Positions 43,017 through 51,936 of a stretch of DNA of 64,000 nt are shown here, one piece after another. Source of the DNA: Brevundimonas sp. GTDB taxonomy: Bacteria > Pseudomonadota > Alphaproteobacteria > Caulobacterales > Caulobacteraceae. The stretch's first letter is position 1, and each line of letters starts with the position of its first letter. A program made the position numbers and the translations under genes. The notes under the pieces are model-generated. The model ran no database searches, was not told where the DNA came from, and was given only the letters and a program-made list of their open reading frames with translations. The DNA lies in contig NZ_JAIXTC010000016.1 of assembly GCF_027484365.1 (NCBI RefSeq), positions 32,040 to 96,039 of the forward strand, in the 5' to 3' direction.

Positions 43017-43477
43017 GGGAGGGGGATCGGGTCGGAGAAGCTCTCGGCCGGGATGAGTTCGAGGAGCTGGACCTGCCGGCCGCCGCCGGGCTGGTCGAAG
43101 GCGGGGGCGGCGATGCCGACCTTCATCAGGGTTCCGGCGGGTACAGTGACCACGGAGTAGAATTCGGCGGTGTTGGCGGGCGGCAGGGCCATGGCCTCGC
43201 GCACGCCCTGCGAAGACGTCGGCTGGACCGGCGAAAGCCAGGCCCCGAGCCGGTTCGCCCCGCCGCCGTAGGCCCGGTAGAAGGTCATGACCCGGTCGGT
43301 CCGGACCTCCTCGACCGGCCCGGCCCAGGCCTCGACGAGGACGGAGGAAGCGGGGGCGGCGTAGGTCGTGGGCGCGGCGACGGTGGTACAGCCCGCCAGA
43401 CCCAGAGTCAGCGCGGCCACAAGCATCATGACCGGCGTCAGCAGCCAGTCGCGCGTCGCCGCCCTGAAGGTCGTCAT
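43013..43477 (-). CDS. Hypothetical lipoprotein
   Basis: Lipobox-like LAGC after a hydrophobic leader. Confidence 0.65.
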   Translation of the reverse strand: MTTFRAATRDWLLTPVMMLVAALTLGLAGCTTVAAPTTYAAPASSVLVEAWAGPVEEVRTDRVMTFYRAYGGGANRLGAWLSPVQPTSSQGVREAMALPPANTAEFYSVVTVPAGTLMKVGIAAPAFDQPGGGRQVQLLELIPAESFSDPIPLP

Positions 43478-43528
43478 CGTCGTCTCCCCGTTCCCGAACG
43501 GAGGCTACACCGCCGTCGGCGTCAGCGG

Positions 43529-44869
43529 CTAGTAGACGTCGCGGCGATAGCGGCCGGTTTCGACGAGGTCGCGCAGCGTCTCGCCGCCGAGCACGCTTTC
43601 CAGCGCCGCGTTCACGCCTCCTGCCATGCCTTCGAGACTGCCGCAGACATAGATTGCAGCACCGCGCGCGACCCAGTCGCGGACGGTTTGCGCCTCGGCC
43701 TCGATCACCGCCTGGACATAGCGGCCGTCGCCGGGATCGCGGGAGAAGGTGCGATCGAGACGGGTCAGGGTTCCGTCGGCCAGCCAGCCCTGCAGTTCGG
43801 CGTCGTGGAGGCTGTCATGGGCGACGGTGCGCTCGCCGAACATCAGCCAGGCCCCGCCGGTCGCTGCGGCGGCGGCGCGGGTCTTCAGGTGGGACCGCAG
43901 GCCGGCCAGGCCCGTGCCGTTGCCGATCAGGATCAGCGGCGTGGCGGCGTCCGGACCGTGGAAGGCGCGGTTGGGGCGGAGGCGCATCGGCACCGTCTCC
44001 CCGACCTGGAGCGTCCCGGTCAGCCGGCCGGAGGCGAGGCCGGGCGTTCCGTCGGGACGGCGCATCAGGCGGATCAGGAACTCGGCGCGGCCGTCCGCGG
44101 GCAGGGAGGCGATGGAGTATTCGCGGGGGACGAGGCCCCCTTCGGGCGAGGGCACGCCGACCTCGACGATGTCGCCGGCGACCCACTCCAGGACGCCGTC
44201 CACCGGCGCAAAAGCCAGATGCCAGACGCCTTCGCCGGGGCTGCCGGGATTGAGCAGGCGGCGCTCGACCAGACGCCAGTCGGCATAGGCGGGCGGGGCC
44301 CAGTCGGGGGCGGCGACGCTGCCGGTCAGTCGGGTGAGTTCGCCCTGCCAGCGACGGATCGCGGCGGTGTCTCCGTTGTCGACCTCGACCGCATCGAACA
44401 GGGGTTGGGCGCCCGCAGCGCGCAGCCAGCCGTCCAGTGCCCGACCGAAGCCGCAGAACTCTGCATAGCTCTGGTCGCCGAGGGACAGCAGGCCGTAGCG
44501 GACCCCCGCCAGATTGGTCTGGCCCTTCATGACCTTGCGGACGAAGCCGGAGGCGCTGTCGGGCGCGTCGCCCTCGCCGGTGGTCGAGGCGATGAACAGG
44601 ACGCGCGCAGCGGTCTTCAGGTCGGCGGCCTCGATGTCGGCGAAGGATGCCACCCGGACGGGCTGGCCGGCGTCGGCAAAGGCCTTTCGGGTCATCCCGG
44701 CCAGTTCATCGCCGAAACCGGTCTGGCTGGCGACGGCGATCAGGGTCGAGCCGGCCTCGACGGCGGGGACCGCCTTCCTGCGAAACCGCCAGACGGTCCA
44801 GCCGGTGAGCACGAGCCAGACGACGACAGTCGCGACCGCCCACAGCCAGCGGATGGGCTCGTCGCTCAC
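43529..44869 (-). CDS. Membrane-anchored flavodoxin/FNR-type flavoprotein (sulfite reductase flavoprotein subunit-like)
   Basis: TM WAVATVVVWLVLTGWTVW; flavodoxin ASQTGFGDELAG...FIASTTGEGDAPDSA; FAD/NADPH PREYSIAS, LILIGNGTGLAGLRSHLK, YVCGSLEGMAGGV; GTG start 44869. Confidence 0.9.
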   Translation of the reverse strand: MSDEPIRWLWAVATVVVWLVLTGWTVWRFRRKAVPAVEAGSTLIAVASQTGFGDELAGMTRKAFADAGQPVRVASFADIEAADLKTAARVLFIASTTGEGDAPDSASGFVRKVMKGQTNLAGVRYGLLSLGDQSYAEFCGFGRALDGWLRAAGAQPLFDAVEVDNGDTAAIRRWQGELTRLTGSVAAPDWAPPAYADWRLVERRLLNPGSPGEGVWHLAFAPVDGVLEWVAGDIVEVGVPSPEGGLVPREYSIASLPADGRAEFLIRLMRRPDGTPGLASGRLTGTLQVGETVPMRLRPNRAFHGPDAATPLILIGNGTGLAGLRSHLKTRAAAAATGGAWLMFGERTVAHDSLHDAELQGWLADGTLTRLDRTFSRDPGDGRYVQAVIEAEAQTVRDWVARGAAIYVCGSLEGMAGGVNAALESVLGGETLRDLVETGRYRRDVY

Positions 44870-45852
44870 GCCGCTTCGTCCTCGTCCATCATGGCGATGA
44901 AGGCGGGGGTCAGGTGTTCGACGACGCCGTCCGGCGCGCGGACCACCATCTGTGCAGCGAGACCGTAGGCCTCGGCCAGGCCGGGACCCTGGTCCGGCCC
45001 CATCACGGTCAGGGCGGTGGCCCAGGCGTCGGCGATCATGGCGCTGGCGTGGAAGACGGTGACGGAGGTCACGCCGTTGTCGATCGGCCGGCCCGTCTTG
45101 CCGTCGAGGGTGTGCGGATAGACCTGGCCTTCGTGCTCGAAGGCGCGGCGCCAGTCGCCGGAGGTGGCGACGGCGATGTCCACGAGGGCGGCGACAGTGC
45201 GCGAGGACGGCGCGCCGGGCGGCTCCTCCAGTCCGATCCACCAGGGCTGGCCGTCGGGCTTGACGCCGGCGCCGCGCATCTCGCCGCCGATCTCGACCAG
45301 GTGGGAGGTGGCGCCGAGCCTCGTCAGGGCCTCGCAGACGCGGTCCACCGCATGACCCTTGGCGATGCCCGAGAAGTCCAGCCTCATCCCGCCGGGCTGC
45401 ATCGCCCCGCGCGCATCGCGGTTCAGCCGCAGCCTCTGCCAACCGCTGACGGTCAGGGCCTGGGCGATCTCCTCGTCCGTGGGGATCGCCGGGGCGGTGC
45501 GCGGACCCGGAGGCCCGAAGCCCCAGAGGTCGACGAGGGCGCCCAGGGTCGGATCGACTGCGCCGTCGGTGTCGTCGGCGAGGTTCATCGAGGCTTCGAG
45601 CACGGTCCAGAACGTCTGCGACAGGGCCCAGACCCCGGCAGGCGCGGCGTTGAAGCGGGATATCTCGCTGGACCGCTCCCAGGGGCTGAAGGCGGCAATG
45701 GTCGCATCCAGCTCGGACCGGACGGCCGCCGTCAGGGTGGCGTCATCGATCGCGGCCGGTGCGACGGCGCAGACGGACCAGGTCGTGCCCATGCTCTCGC
45801 CGCCCAGGCGTCGGACCTCATCGCCCGGCGGGCGGGACGGCGGAGCGCTCAT
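44866..45852 (-). CDS. apbE: FAD:protein FMN transferase (ApbE family)
   Basis: GESMGTTWSV, RLDFSGIAKGHAVDRV, VEIGGEMRGAG, HTLDGKTGRPIDNGVTSVTVF. Confidence 0.95.
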   Translation of the reverse strand: MSAPPSRPPGDEVRRLGGESMGTTWSVCAVAPAAIDDATLTAAVRSELDATIAAFSPWERSSEISRFNAAPAGVWALSQTFWTVLEASMNLADDTDGAVDPTLGALVDLWGFGPPGPRTAPAIPTDEEIAQALTVSGWQRLRLNRDARGAMQPGGMRLDFSGIAKGHAVDRVCEALTRLGATSHLVEIGGEMRGAGVKPDGQPWWIGLEEPPGAPSSRTVAALVDIAVATSGDWRRAFEHEGQVYPHTLDGKTGRPIDNGVTSVTVFHASAMIADAWATALTVMGPDQGPGLAEAYGLAAQMVVRAPDGVVEHLTPAFIAMMDEDEAA

Positions 45853-45938
45853 CGGCGGGATCAGGACGCGGGTCGCCGCCCGCTCGTCCGCCTGGCGGAG
45901 GTCGAGCGGCGGCGGCGCGCCGCGCGATCCGCCCAGGG

Positions 45939-46790
45939 TCAGGGCAGGACCTGCAGGACGGCGGTGTACTGGGCCGAGGCGACCGGCGGGCCGCCGCGAC
46001 CTTCGTAGCCGGTCGGGGCCGGGGCCGACGGATCGCGCCATGAGGTGTTGACCCAGTACATCCCGGCCTCGGGCCAGGTGATCGAGACCTTGCCGTCGGC
46101 GTCGGTCCTGACGGTCATCTCTTCCGGGTTGTCGCGATACTGCAGACCCCCACGCGCCACGATGACGTCGGCGTCGGCATAGGGCTGTCCGTCCTTCAGA
46201 AACTGGAAGACGCCCGCCTCGCCGGCCACCAGGTCGTTCGGGTGGGTCACGGGAACCATCTCGATGCCGACGCCGGTCGGGGCGAAGACGGTCATGGTCG
46301 GCTCGCCCAGGGTCACGAAGGTCTCCAGTCGGTTGGCGCTGGGGGCCGAGACGACATCGGTGGCTCCGGCCGGGATGTTCGCGGCCAGGTCGGCGGCGGG
46401 TCCGCGCCAGCGACCGGGCGTTCCGTTCAGGGTCCAGGCCGCATTCACGCCGACCGAGCCGTTGGCGATCTTCCAGGTGCCGGGCTTGTTGATCTCGACG
46501 TCGAAGGTGGTGCGATAGGCACCCTGCGTCAGATTGGCGGCGGCGCCAGCCGAGCCGTCCGGGGCGGTGATGACGAGGCTCTGGGGCGACAGGCGCAGCG
46601 GCGCGTGGTCAGCGATGAACACGCCGTTCGAGGCGCCGGCGTCGAACGAGACCCAGAAGCTGTCGCCCGACAGGACGGTGTGCGACGGCATCAGCCAGCC
46701 GCGGTGAGCCTGGGCGGACATCGGAGCGACGACGGCGGCCAGGACGGCCAGGGCGGCCAGGGCTTTCGTGGGAAGGACGAACTTCTTCAT
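45939..46790 (-). CDS. DUF4198 domain-containing periplasmic protein
   Basis: Signal peptide; AHRGWLMPSHTVLSGDSFWVSFDAGASNGVF typical of DUF4198. Confidence 0.9.
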   Translation of the reverse strand: MKKFVLPTKALAALAVLAAVVAPMSAQAHRGWLMPSHTVLSGDSFWVSFDAGASNGVFIADHAPLRLSPQSLVITAPDGSAGAAANLTQGAYRTTFDVEINKPGTWKIANGSVGVNAAWTLNGTPGRWRGPAADLAANIPAGATDVVSAPSANRLETFVTLGEPTMTVFAPTGVGIEMVPVTHPNDLVAGEAGVFQFLKDGQPYADADVIVARGGLQYRDNPEEMTVRTDADGKVSITWPEAGMYWVNTSWRDPSAPAPTGYEGRGGPPVASAQYTAVLQVLP

Positions 46791-46801
46791 GCGACTGATC
46801 C

Positions 46802-47335
46802 TTAGCGGGTGACGGCGACGCGGACGGCGCCCAGTTCGGAGGTTCCGGCGGCGGAGGCGGTGTTGGCGGCGCCGCCCCAGGTGAAGGGCACGCGGACGAT
46901 CTCGCGGCCGCCCTGTTCGCGGGCCGCCTCGACGACGACGTTGTAGGCGCCGGCCGGAAGAGCGGACATGCGGCCGGCCGGGGCCGTGATGGTCTGGCGG
47001 CCCGGCGCCCGCGTCGGGCCGGTCACGCCGTCGATCGGCAGGGTGGTCGCGCGCCCGCCCTTGCGCCACCAGGTGCGGATGTCCTTCAGATACTGTTCGC
47101 CGTCGCCGTCGCCGCGGGCCGTCTCTCCGGCCTCATACCAGAGGGCGATGGTGTGCATCGGCACCTGATCCGCCGCGCGCTCGATCCACATCGCGACATA
47201 GGGACGGTGGTAGGCGGCGGTGGCGATGGTCGGCACCTCCACCGTGACGGTCAGGTCGGCGGCGACGGCCGGGGCGGCGATCGAGGCGGCGCCGGCGGCG
47301 AGGATCAGGGGCAGGGGGCGGATACGCGACGACAT
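46802..47335 (-). CDS. DUF2271 domain-containing periplasmic protein
   Basis: RPYVAMWIERAADQVPMHTIALWYE...YLKDIRTWWRKGG typical of DUF2271. Confidence 0.92.
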   Translation of the reverse strand: MSSRIRPLPLILAAGAASIAAPAVAADLTVTVEVPTIATAAYHRPYVAMWIERAADQVPMHTIALWYEAGETARGDGDGEQYLKDIRTWWRKGGRATTLPIDGVTGPTRAPGRQTITAPAGRMSALPAGAYNVVVEAAREQGGREIVRVPFTWGGAANTASAAGTSELGAVRVAVTR

Positions 47336-47347
47336 GGGAGGAACTCG

Positions 47348-48013
47348 TCAGTGGATGAAGATCAGGGCGATGATGACCGGGATGGCCACGCCCAGTCCGA
47401 CCAGGGGCCAGGTCGAGGCGCGGGTCCGGGCGTGGAGCCAGAGCAGGGTCAGGCCGGTGACGGTGAAGACGATGCAGGCGACCGCAAAGACGTCGATGAA
47501 CCAGAACCAGACCGGGCCGGTGTCGCGACCCTTGTGCAGGTCATTGGCGTAGGCGATCCAGCCGCGGGTCGTAGTCTCTCGCAGGGCCTCGCCCGTGGCC
47601 CGGTCGATGGTGACCCAGCCGTCGGAGCCGGGCCCCTTGAGCGCGATGTAGATCTCATCGGACGCGGTCTCGGTCGGCTTGCCCGCGATCGAGGCGCCCA
47701 GTTCGGAGGAGACCCAGCGGGCGATGGCGTCCGGAACCGGATCTGTCGTCTCGTCCGGAACGTCAGACAGGCGGTTCAGCAAGGGCGCCGGCAGGGTCGC
47801 GGTGAGCTCCGTCGTCACGGGCTCGGCGGGAATTTGGGCCGCGTGGTTCAGGGTGATCCCGGTGACGGCGAACAGCAGCATCCCGGCCAGGGAAAGCCCC
47901 GCCGAGATCCAGTGCCAGCGATGCAGCTCCTTGAGCCAGAAGGCGCGCGCGCCGTTCATCGCGCGTCCGCTCGGCGCGGACTCGGCGACAGGTTTTGCGG
48001 CGGCGTCGGTCAC
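47348..48013 (-). CDS. PepSY-associated TM helix domain protein
   Basis: KELHRWHWISAGLSLAGMLLFAVTGITLNH; NDLHKGRDTGPVWFWFIDVFAVACIVFTVTGLTLLW; start GTG 48013 (or 48082). Confidence 0.9.
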   Translation of the reverse strand: MTDAAAKPVAESAPSGRAMNGARAFWLKELHRWHWISAGLSLAGMLLFAVTGITLNHAAQIPAEPVTTELTATLPAPLLNRLSDVPDETTDPVPDAIARWVSSELGASIAGKPTETASDEIYIALKGPGSDGWVTIDRATGEALRETTTRGWIAYANDLHKGRDTGPVWFWFIDVFAVACIVFTVTGLTLLWLHARTRASTWPLVGLGVAIPVIIALIFIH

Positions 48014-48032
48014 GCACGGCCTGTGCCAAAGC

Positions 48033-48047
48033 TGAGAATGATTTGCA
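48033..48047. promoter_or_regulatory. Putative Fur-box-like site
   Basis: TGAGAATGATTTGCA, a 7-1-7 imperfect inverted repeat close to TGATAATNATTATCA, immediately upstream of the PepSY gene. Confidence 0.5.
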
Positions 48048-48155
48048 AGTGCTCTGGTCAAGAAAGGCAATGACGTGGACATCCATGCCTGAGCCGTCGG
48101 CGCGACAACGGTGGCCGTTGTGGTCCGGGCTGCGAAGCCGGCACGGCCTCTGACC

Positions 48156-48524
48156 CTATGCGTAGTGCGCCGCCAATTGCTCCGCGACGTCCCCGATCAG
48201 CTCGAGCGGCAACGGGTCCTTGTGCGGGAAGGTCAGGTTGCCCTTCGGCCCGCGATACGGGGCCAGCCGGTTCACAAGGTCTTCCGGTTCGTTCACCGGG
48301 GGATAGATGCCGATGTGTCGCCTGAAGCCTGCGAAATAGAAGAAGATGCGACGCAGACGATAGGCAGGCATGTTGTAGCCGACGCAGCGCTCCGCGGACG
48401 GAACGCGGCGCTCGACCTCGACCTGGATCGCGAGCAGCCTTTGCCTGACGCCTGGTTCGCAGGCTTCGAAGTGTGCGTCGTGAAGTGCGCCGTTCATGTC
48501 CCGATCCCTGAACCGTCCCCGCAA
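48156..48524 (-). CDS. DUF1801-type protein
   Basis: VGYNMPAYRLRRIFFYFAGFRRHIGIYP...GPKGNLTFPHKDPLPLELI typical of DUF1801/YdhG. Confidence 0.85.
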   Translation of the reverse strand: MRGRFRDRDMNGALHDAHFEACEPGVRQRLLAIQVEVERRVPSAERCVGYNMPAYRLRRIFFYFAGFRRHIGIYPPVNEPEDLVNRLAPYRGPKGNLTFPHKDPLPLELIGDVAEQLAAHYA

Positions 48525-48653
48525 GACTATCGCCTCGCGACAGCGCCCGAAACCGCTGCGACCTGTGGGCGAGCTCCGGACAAAATGGCGCGAATCGAGC
48601 GCACAGGATTGCCTTCCTTCGCGTTAACCTATTGGTTGTTTCTGGGCGAACCG

Positions 48654-49304
48654 ATGAACAACCTTGAGCAACTCACCACGCGAGAACGGCAATGCCTGGT
48701 GGGTGTCGCACAGCACCGCCAGTCGAAAGAAATCGCGCGCGATCTCGGCATTTCCTCCAAGACCGTCGACAAACATATCGAGACCGCGTGCAAGCGGCTG
48801 GGGGTCAGCTCACGCCGTGACGCCGCGCTGCTCCTGCTCAACGCGGAACTACGGAATGGACCCGTAGGGGAACCGTCCCGAGTATCCGAAACGTCGTCGG
48901 GCGCCGCCTTCTTTTCTGCGAAAGGAGGCCCCATTGACCCTGACACTTCCGAACTGGACCTGGGACTATCTCGAGACCGTTTTCGAGGATCTGGCGCAGA
49001 CCCCGGCGGAGAAGGCCGCCGTCCTGCACCTGGTCTCGGTGACCCGGGAGATGAGCCCATATCTCTCGAAGCTCGATCTGCTGCGCGAGATTATCTGCAT
49101 CGGGCTCGTACTGTTGCCCGAGCACGATCGGCCGCCGGGCGTGTCCAACCTTCGATCGTCGGGTACCGACGTGTCGGGCGGGACCTGTTGATCGTGATCG
49201 CGTTGACCTGCGGCATCGCGCTTCTGCTCGCGGGAGCCGTCGGGGCCACGCTGATGATCCAGCACCTCCTGCAAACGGCCGATCAAGCTCAGCGACTTCG
49301 CTGA
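48654..49304 (+). CDS. LuxR-type HTH protein with C-terminal TM helix (reading-frame integrity questionable)
   Basis: LTTRERQCLVGVAQHRQSKEIARDLGISSKTVDKHIETACKRLGVSSRRDAA HTH; TM LLIVIALTCGIALLLAGAVGATLM. Confidence 0.65.
   Translation: MNNLEQLTTRERQCLVGVAQHRQSKEIARDLGISSKTVDKHIETACKRLGVSSRRDAALLLLNAELRNGPVGEPSRVSETSSGAAFFSAKGGPIDPDTSELDLGLSRDRFRGSGADPGGEGRRPAPGLGDPGDEPISLEARSAARDYLHRARTVARARSAAGRVQPSIVGYRRVGRDLLIVIALTCGIALLLAGAVGATLMIQHLLQTADQAQRLR
48934..49191 (+). CDS. Candidate overlapping ORF in a different frame (85 aa)
   Basis: AAGGAGG 5 nt before TTG 48934; protein-like sequence LTLPNWTWDYLETVFEDLAQTPAEKAAVLHLVSVTREMSPYLSKLDLLREIICIGLVLLPEHDRPPGVS; high GC at third codon positions by eye. 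Confidence 0.5.
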   Translation: MTLTLPNWTWDYLETVFEDLAQTPAEKAAVLHLVSVTREMSPYLSKLDLLREIICIGLVLLPEHDRPPGVSNLRSSGTDVSGGTC

Positions 49305-49366
49305 CCTGAACCGACTTCACAACCGAAGCCCATCACATCCCCCGCCAAGCGGGAGAAGGAGCCCCT

Positions 49367-49708
49367 ATGCAACGTCGTGAGTACGGCCAGAAGCTGGCCA
49401 CTGCCCTGTTCGAAACCGAGGACGCCATTGATGCGGCGCTTGAAAAGGCCGCCCATCTGATCGCCGCCATGTCTTCGGTACGCCGCGAGAACGGCCTGTC
49501 GGCCGTGCTGGGCAGCCATGCGATGACCGGCGTCACCGGCGCGGTGCGCGCTCTGGGTGAAGCGAGGGACCAGATCGTCTCCGCCCATCATGCGCTTCAG
49601 ACTGCGGCTCCGCTGGTCGGACTCGGCAATGTCGTGATGCAGGGCGTCGGCGCCGGCAAGCCGGAAGAGGACAGCCCTCGTCCGACCGGTCTCAAGGTCG
49701 CCGCATAG
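49367..49708 (+). CDS. Hypothetical helical protein (113 aa)
   Basis: Good SD (GGGAGAAGGAG) and coherent helical composition. Confidence 0.7.
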   Translation: MQRREYGQKLATALFETEDAIDAALEKAAHLIAAMSSVRRENGLSAVLGSHAMTGVTGAVRALGEARDQIVSAHHALQTAAPLVGLGNVVMQGVGAGKPEEDSPRPTGLKVAA

Positions 49709-49753
49709 TGCTATGCTCGCGGTGCGCTCCGATCGCGCGCCGCGAGCCTTTGC

Positions 49754-50227
49754 ATGTTCAACGACAATGTCCTGTTCCTGGCCACGGCCGCCCAGATCGG
49801 CGGTTTGATCCTGACCATCCTCGTGTGCGGTGCGGCGATCTGGAAAGGTGCGCATACGGAGCGGGTCGCGGCCATTTCGATCGTGGTCGCCTCAATCCTC
49901 ACCCCCCTGGTCCAGAATTGGACGGACTGGCACTCGCCACAGTGGAACATCCTGATCATCGACGCCGCGAATCTCGGGGTGTTTGTGTATCTGCTCGTCC
50001 GAAACCACAGGGTCTGGCTTCTGTTCGGCTGCGCGTTCCAGTTCCTGGCGGTTCTGAGCCATTTCGGCATGGTGATCGACCCGCGCATCATGTCGCGCGC
50101 CTATATCTCCACCCTCTATCTGATGTTCTACGGTCTCATGATCGCTCTGGCGGTCGGGATCTGGGAGGGACGACGGCGTGATGCCAGGGCGCGAGTTGCG
50201 TCTTCCGAGCGGAATGTTCTAGCGTGA
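49754..50227 (+). CDS. Hypothetical multi-TM membrane protein
   Basis: 157 aa with about 4-5 hydrophobic segments. Confidence 0.7.
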   Translation: MFNDNVLFLATAAQIGGLILTILVCGAAIWKGAHTERVAAISIVVASILTPLVQNWTDWHSPQWNILIIDAANLGVFVYLLVRNHRVWLLFGCAFQFLAVLSHFGMVIDPRIMSRAYISTLYLMFYGLMIALAVGIWEGRRRDARARVASSERNVLA

Positions 50228-50231
50228 CCAT

Positions 50232-50603
50232 ATGAGCTCACCGACGCCTAATCCGATCGACATCGCCGTGGGCCAGCGTGTTCGCGCCATCCGCGAGCTG
50301 CGCGGCCTCACCCAAACCGACCTGGCCAAGGCCACGGGCGTGACCTTCCAGCAGATACAGAAATACGAACGGGGCACGAACCGCGTGTCGGCGTCGCGTC
50401 TGATGCTCATTTCGCATGCGCTCGGACAGCCGGTGAGCGCCTTCTTCGACGCGGAGGAGCCCGGAGCCGGCGACGGCCTGGACCTGTTCGCCGTCAACGG
50501 ATCGAAGGCCTTGCTTGAGGCCTACGCCCGGATCGAAACGCCCGACCAACGCCGCATTGTCGTGGCGCTGGCCCGATCGCTCGCCGGCGAGGCGTCGGCC
50601 TGA
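50232..50603 (+). CDS. XRE-family transcriptional regulator
   Basis: RVRAIRELRGLTQTDLAKATGVTFQQIQKYERGTNRVSASRLMLISHALGQPVSAFF. Confidence 0.93.
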   Translation: MSSPTPNPIDIAVGQRVRAIRELRGLTQTDLAKATGVTFQQIQKYERGTNRVSASRLMLISHALGQPVSAFFDAEEPGAGDGLDLFAVNGSKALLEAYARIETPDQRRIVVALARSLAGEASA

Positions 50604-50645
50604 TCTGACCAGGCGCTGCGGTGGCCTGACTGGCCACAGCGGCCG

Positions 50646-51758
50646 TCAGACGATCGCAAGAACGCCGCGGTGGCCTTGAATCTGGACCCGGCCGCCCAGC
50701 ACAGCGGATTGCGTCGCGAGGCGCGTCAGGATGTCTTCGGCCTCCCGGTCTCCGGCCAGGGCGGGGAAACCCCGCGTGGCCTGATCTTCCGGCCCGTTCA
50801 ACCCGACTTCGTTGAGGACGAGAGGGGTGAGTTCGACACGGATGGGTCGGTCGCCGTCGATCGTGAGCGAGGCGATGACGCCCTGCCAGGCGGGCGGGGG
50901 ATAGGCGCCCTGCGGCTTCTCGGTCTGGAAGATGAAGTTGCCGAGGCCGAAGAGGAGAGGGCGGCCCCGATAGGACGCCATGCCTTGCAACACAGGTGAC
51001 CCGTGGCCTGCAAAGACGGTCGCGCCCGCATCGATGCAGCGTCGGGCGAAGGCCTGTTGCCAGGCCGGGACCTGGCTGTTGTCCGGTTCCCAGTCGTGGT
51101 TGTGATGGCAGGCGATGACAACTTCGGAGCCGGATGCAGCCTGTCGGATTGAGGCCAGGATTCGCGCCTCGTCCTCCGCGAGCGGCGCCCCGGTCGCATC
51201 GCGCCGTAACTCGTTGACGCCTGGATGCCCGGGCGCCGCAGCCCCGCCTGGACGAACCTTTCCGGTGGCGAAGCCGATCGCCGAGACCTTGCCTGCAGCA
51301 GTTTGGACGGTGGCGGGAGCGCTTGCCCGGTCCAGGTCCGCGCCACTGCCTGTCGTCCGAAGTCCCGCCGCCTCTATGGCGTCCAGGGTGTCCAGAATGC
51401 CTCCGCTTCCGAGGTCGAAGGCGTGGTTGTTCGCCGTCGTGAGAAGGTCGGCGCCGACGCCCTTCAGGGTTTCAAGAATGTCCGGCCTGGCGGCGTGCAG
51501 GGTCAGCAGTTCCCGCGTGGGAGCCTCGGCGCGGGTCCCCCGGATCACGGTCTCCAGATTGGTGAAGACGGTGTCGGCGTCTTCCAGCACCCCGAACACG
51601 CCGGCGCGTCCTGGCCATTCAGCGGCCGCCGGCGCATGTTCGATCAGGGCCTGACCGAGAAGGTCGACGCGCAGACCCCGGGCGTCCGACAATGCCGGGC
51701 GTCCTGCCAGGGTCACGAGTGCGCCTATGCTCCAGAAGAGTTGCCGCCGATCCATCAT
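50646..51758 (-). CDS. CapA family (poly-gamma-glutamate/encapsulation-type) protein
   Basis: DTVFTNLETVIRG, LLTTANNHAFDLGSGGILDTLDAIEAAGL, VIACHHNHDWE, AGHGSPVLQGM, GLGNFIF. Confidence 0.9.
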   Translation of the reverse strand: MMDRRQLFWSIGALVTLAGRPALSDARGLRVDLLGQALIEHAPAAAEWPGRAGVFGVLEDADTVFTNLETVIRGTRAEAPTRELLTLHAARPDILETLKGVGADLLTTANNHAFDLGSGGILDTLDAIEAAGLRTTGSGADLDRASAPATVQTAAGKVSAIGFATGKVRPGGAAAPGHPGVNELRRDATGAPLAEDEARILASIRQAASGSEVVIACHHNHDWEPDNSQVPAWQQAFARRCIDAGATVFAGHGSPVLQGMASYRGRPLLFGLGNFIFQTEKPQGAYPPPAWQGVIASLTIDGDRPIRVELTPLVLNEVGLNGPEDQATRGFPALAGDREAEDILTRLATQSAVLGGRVQIQGHRGVLAIV

Positions 51759-51936
51759 CCTGTACGCCTCCCGACCCGACCATACGTTTCGCGGATCGCC
51801 GGGTCATAGACCATGCTCCCAGCGCATGACGTGATACGAAATCGCCATATTATTGCGGATGCCGCAGACCCGCTGCGACTGTTCCGCAGGGGACCGGTCC
51901 GCGATGGAGGACCGGCAAGGACAAGGGGACATCACC

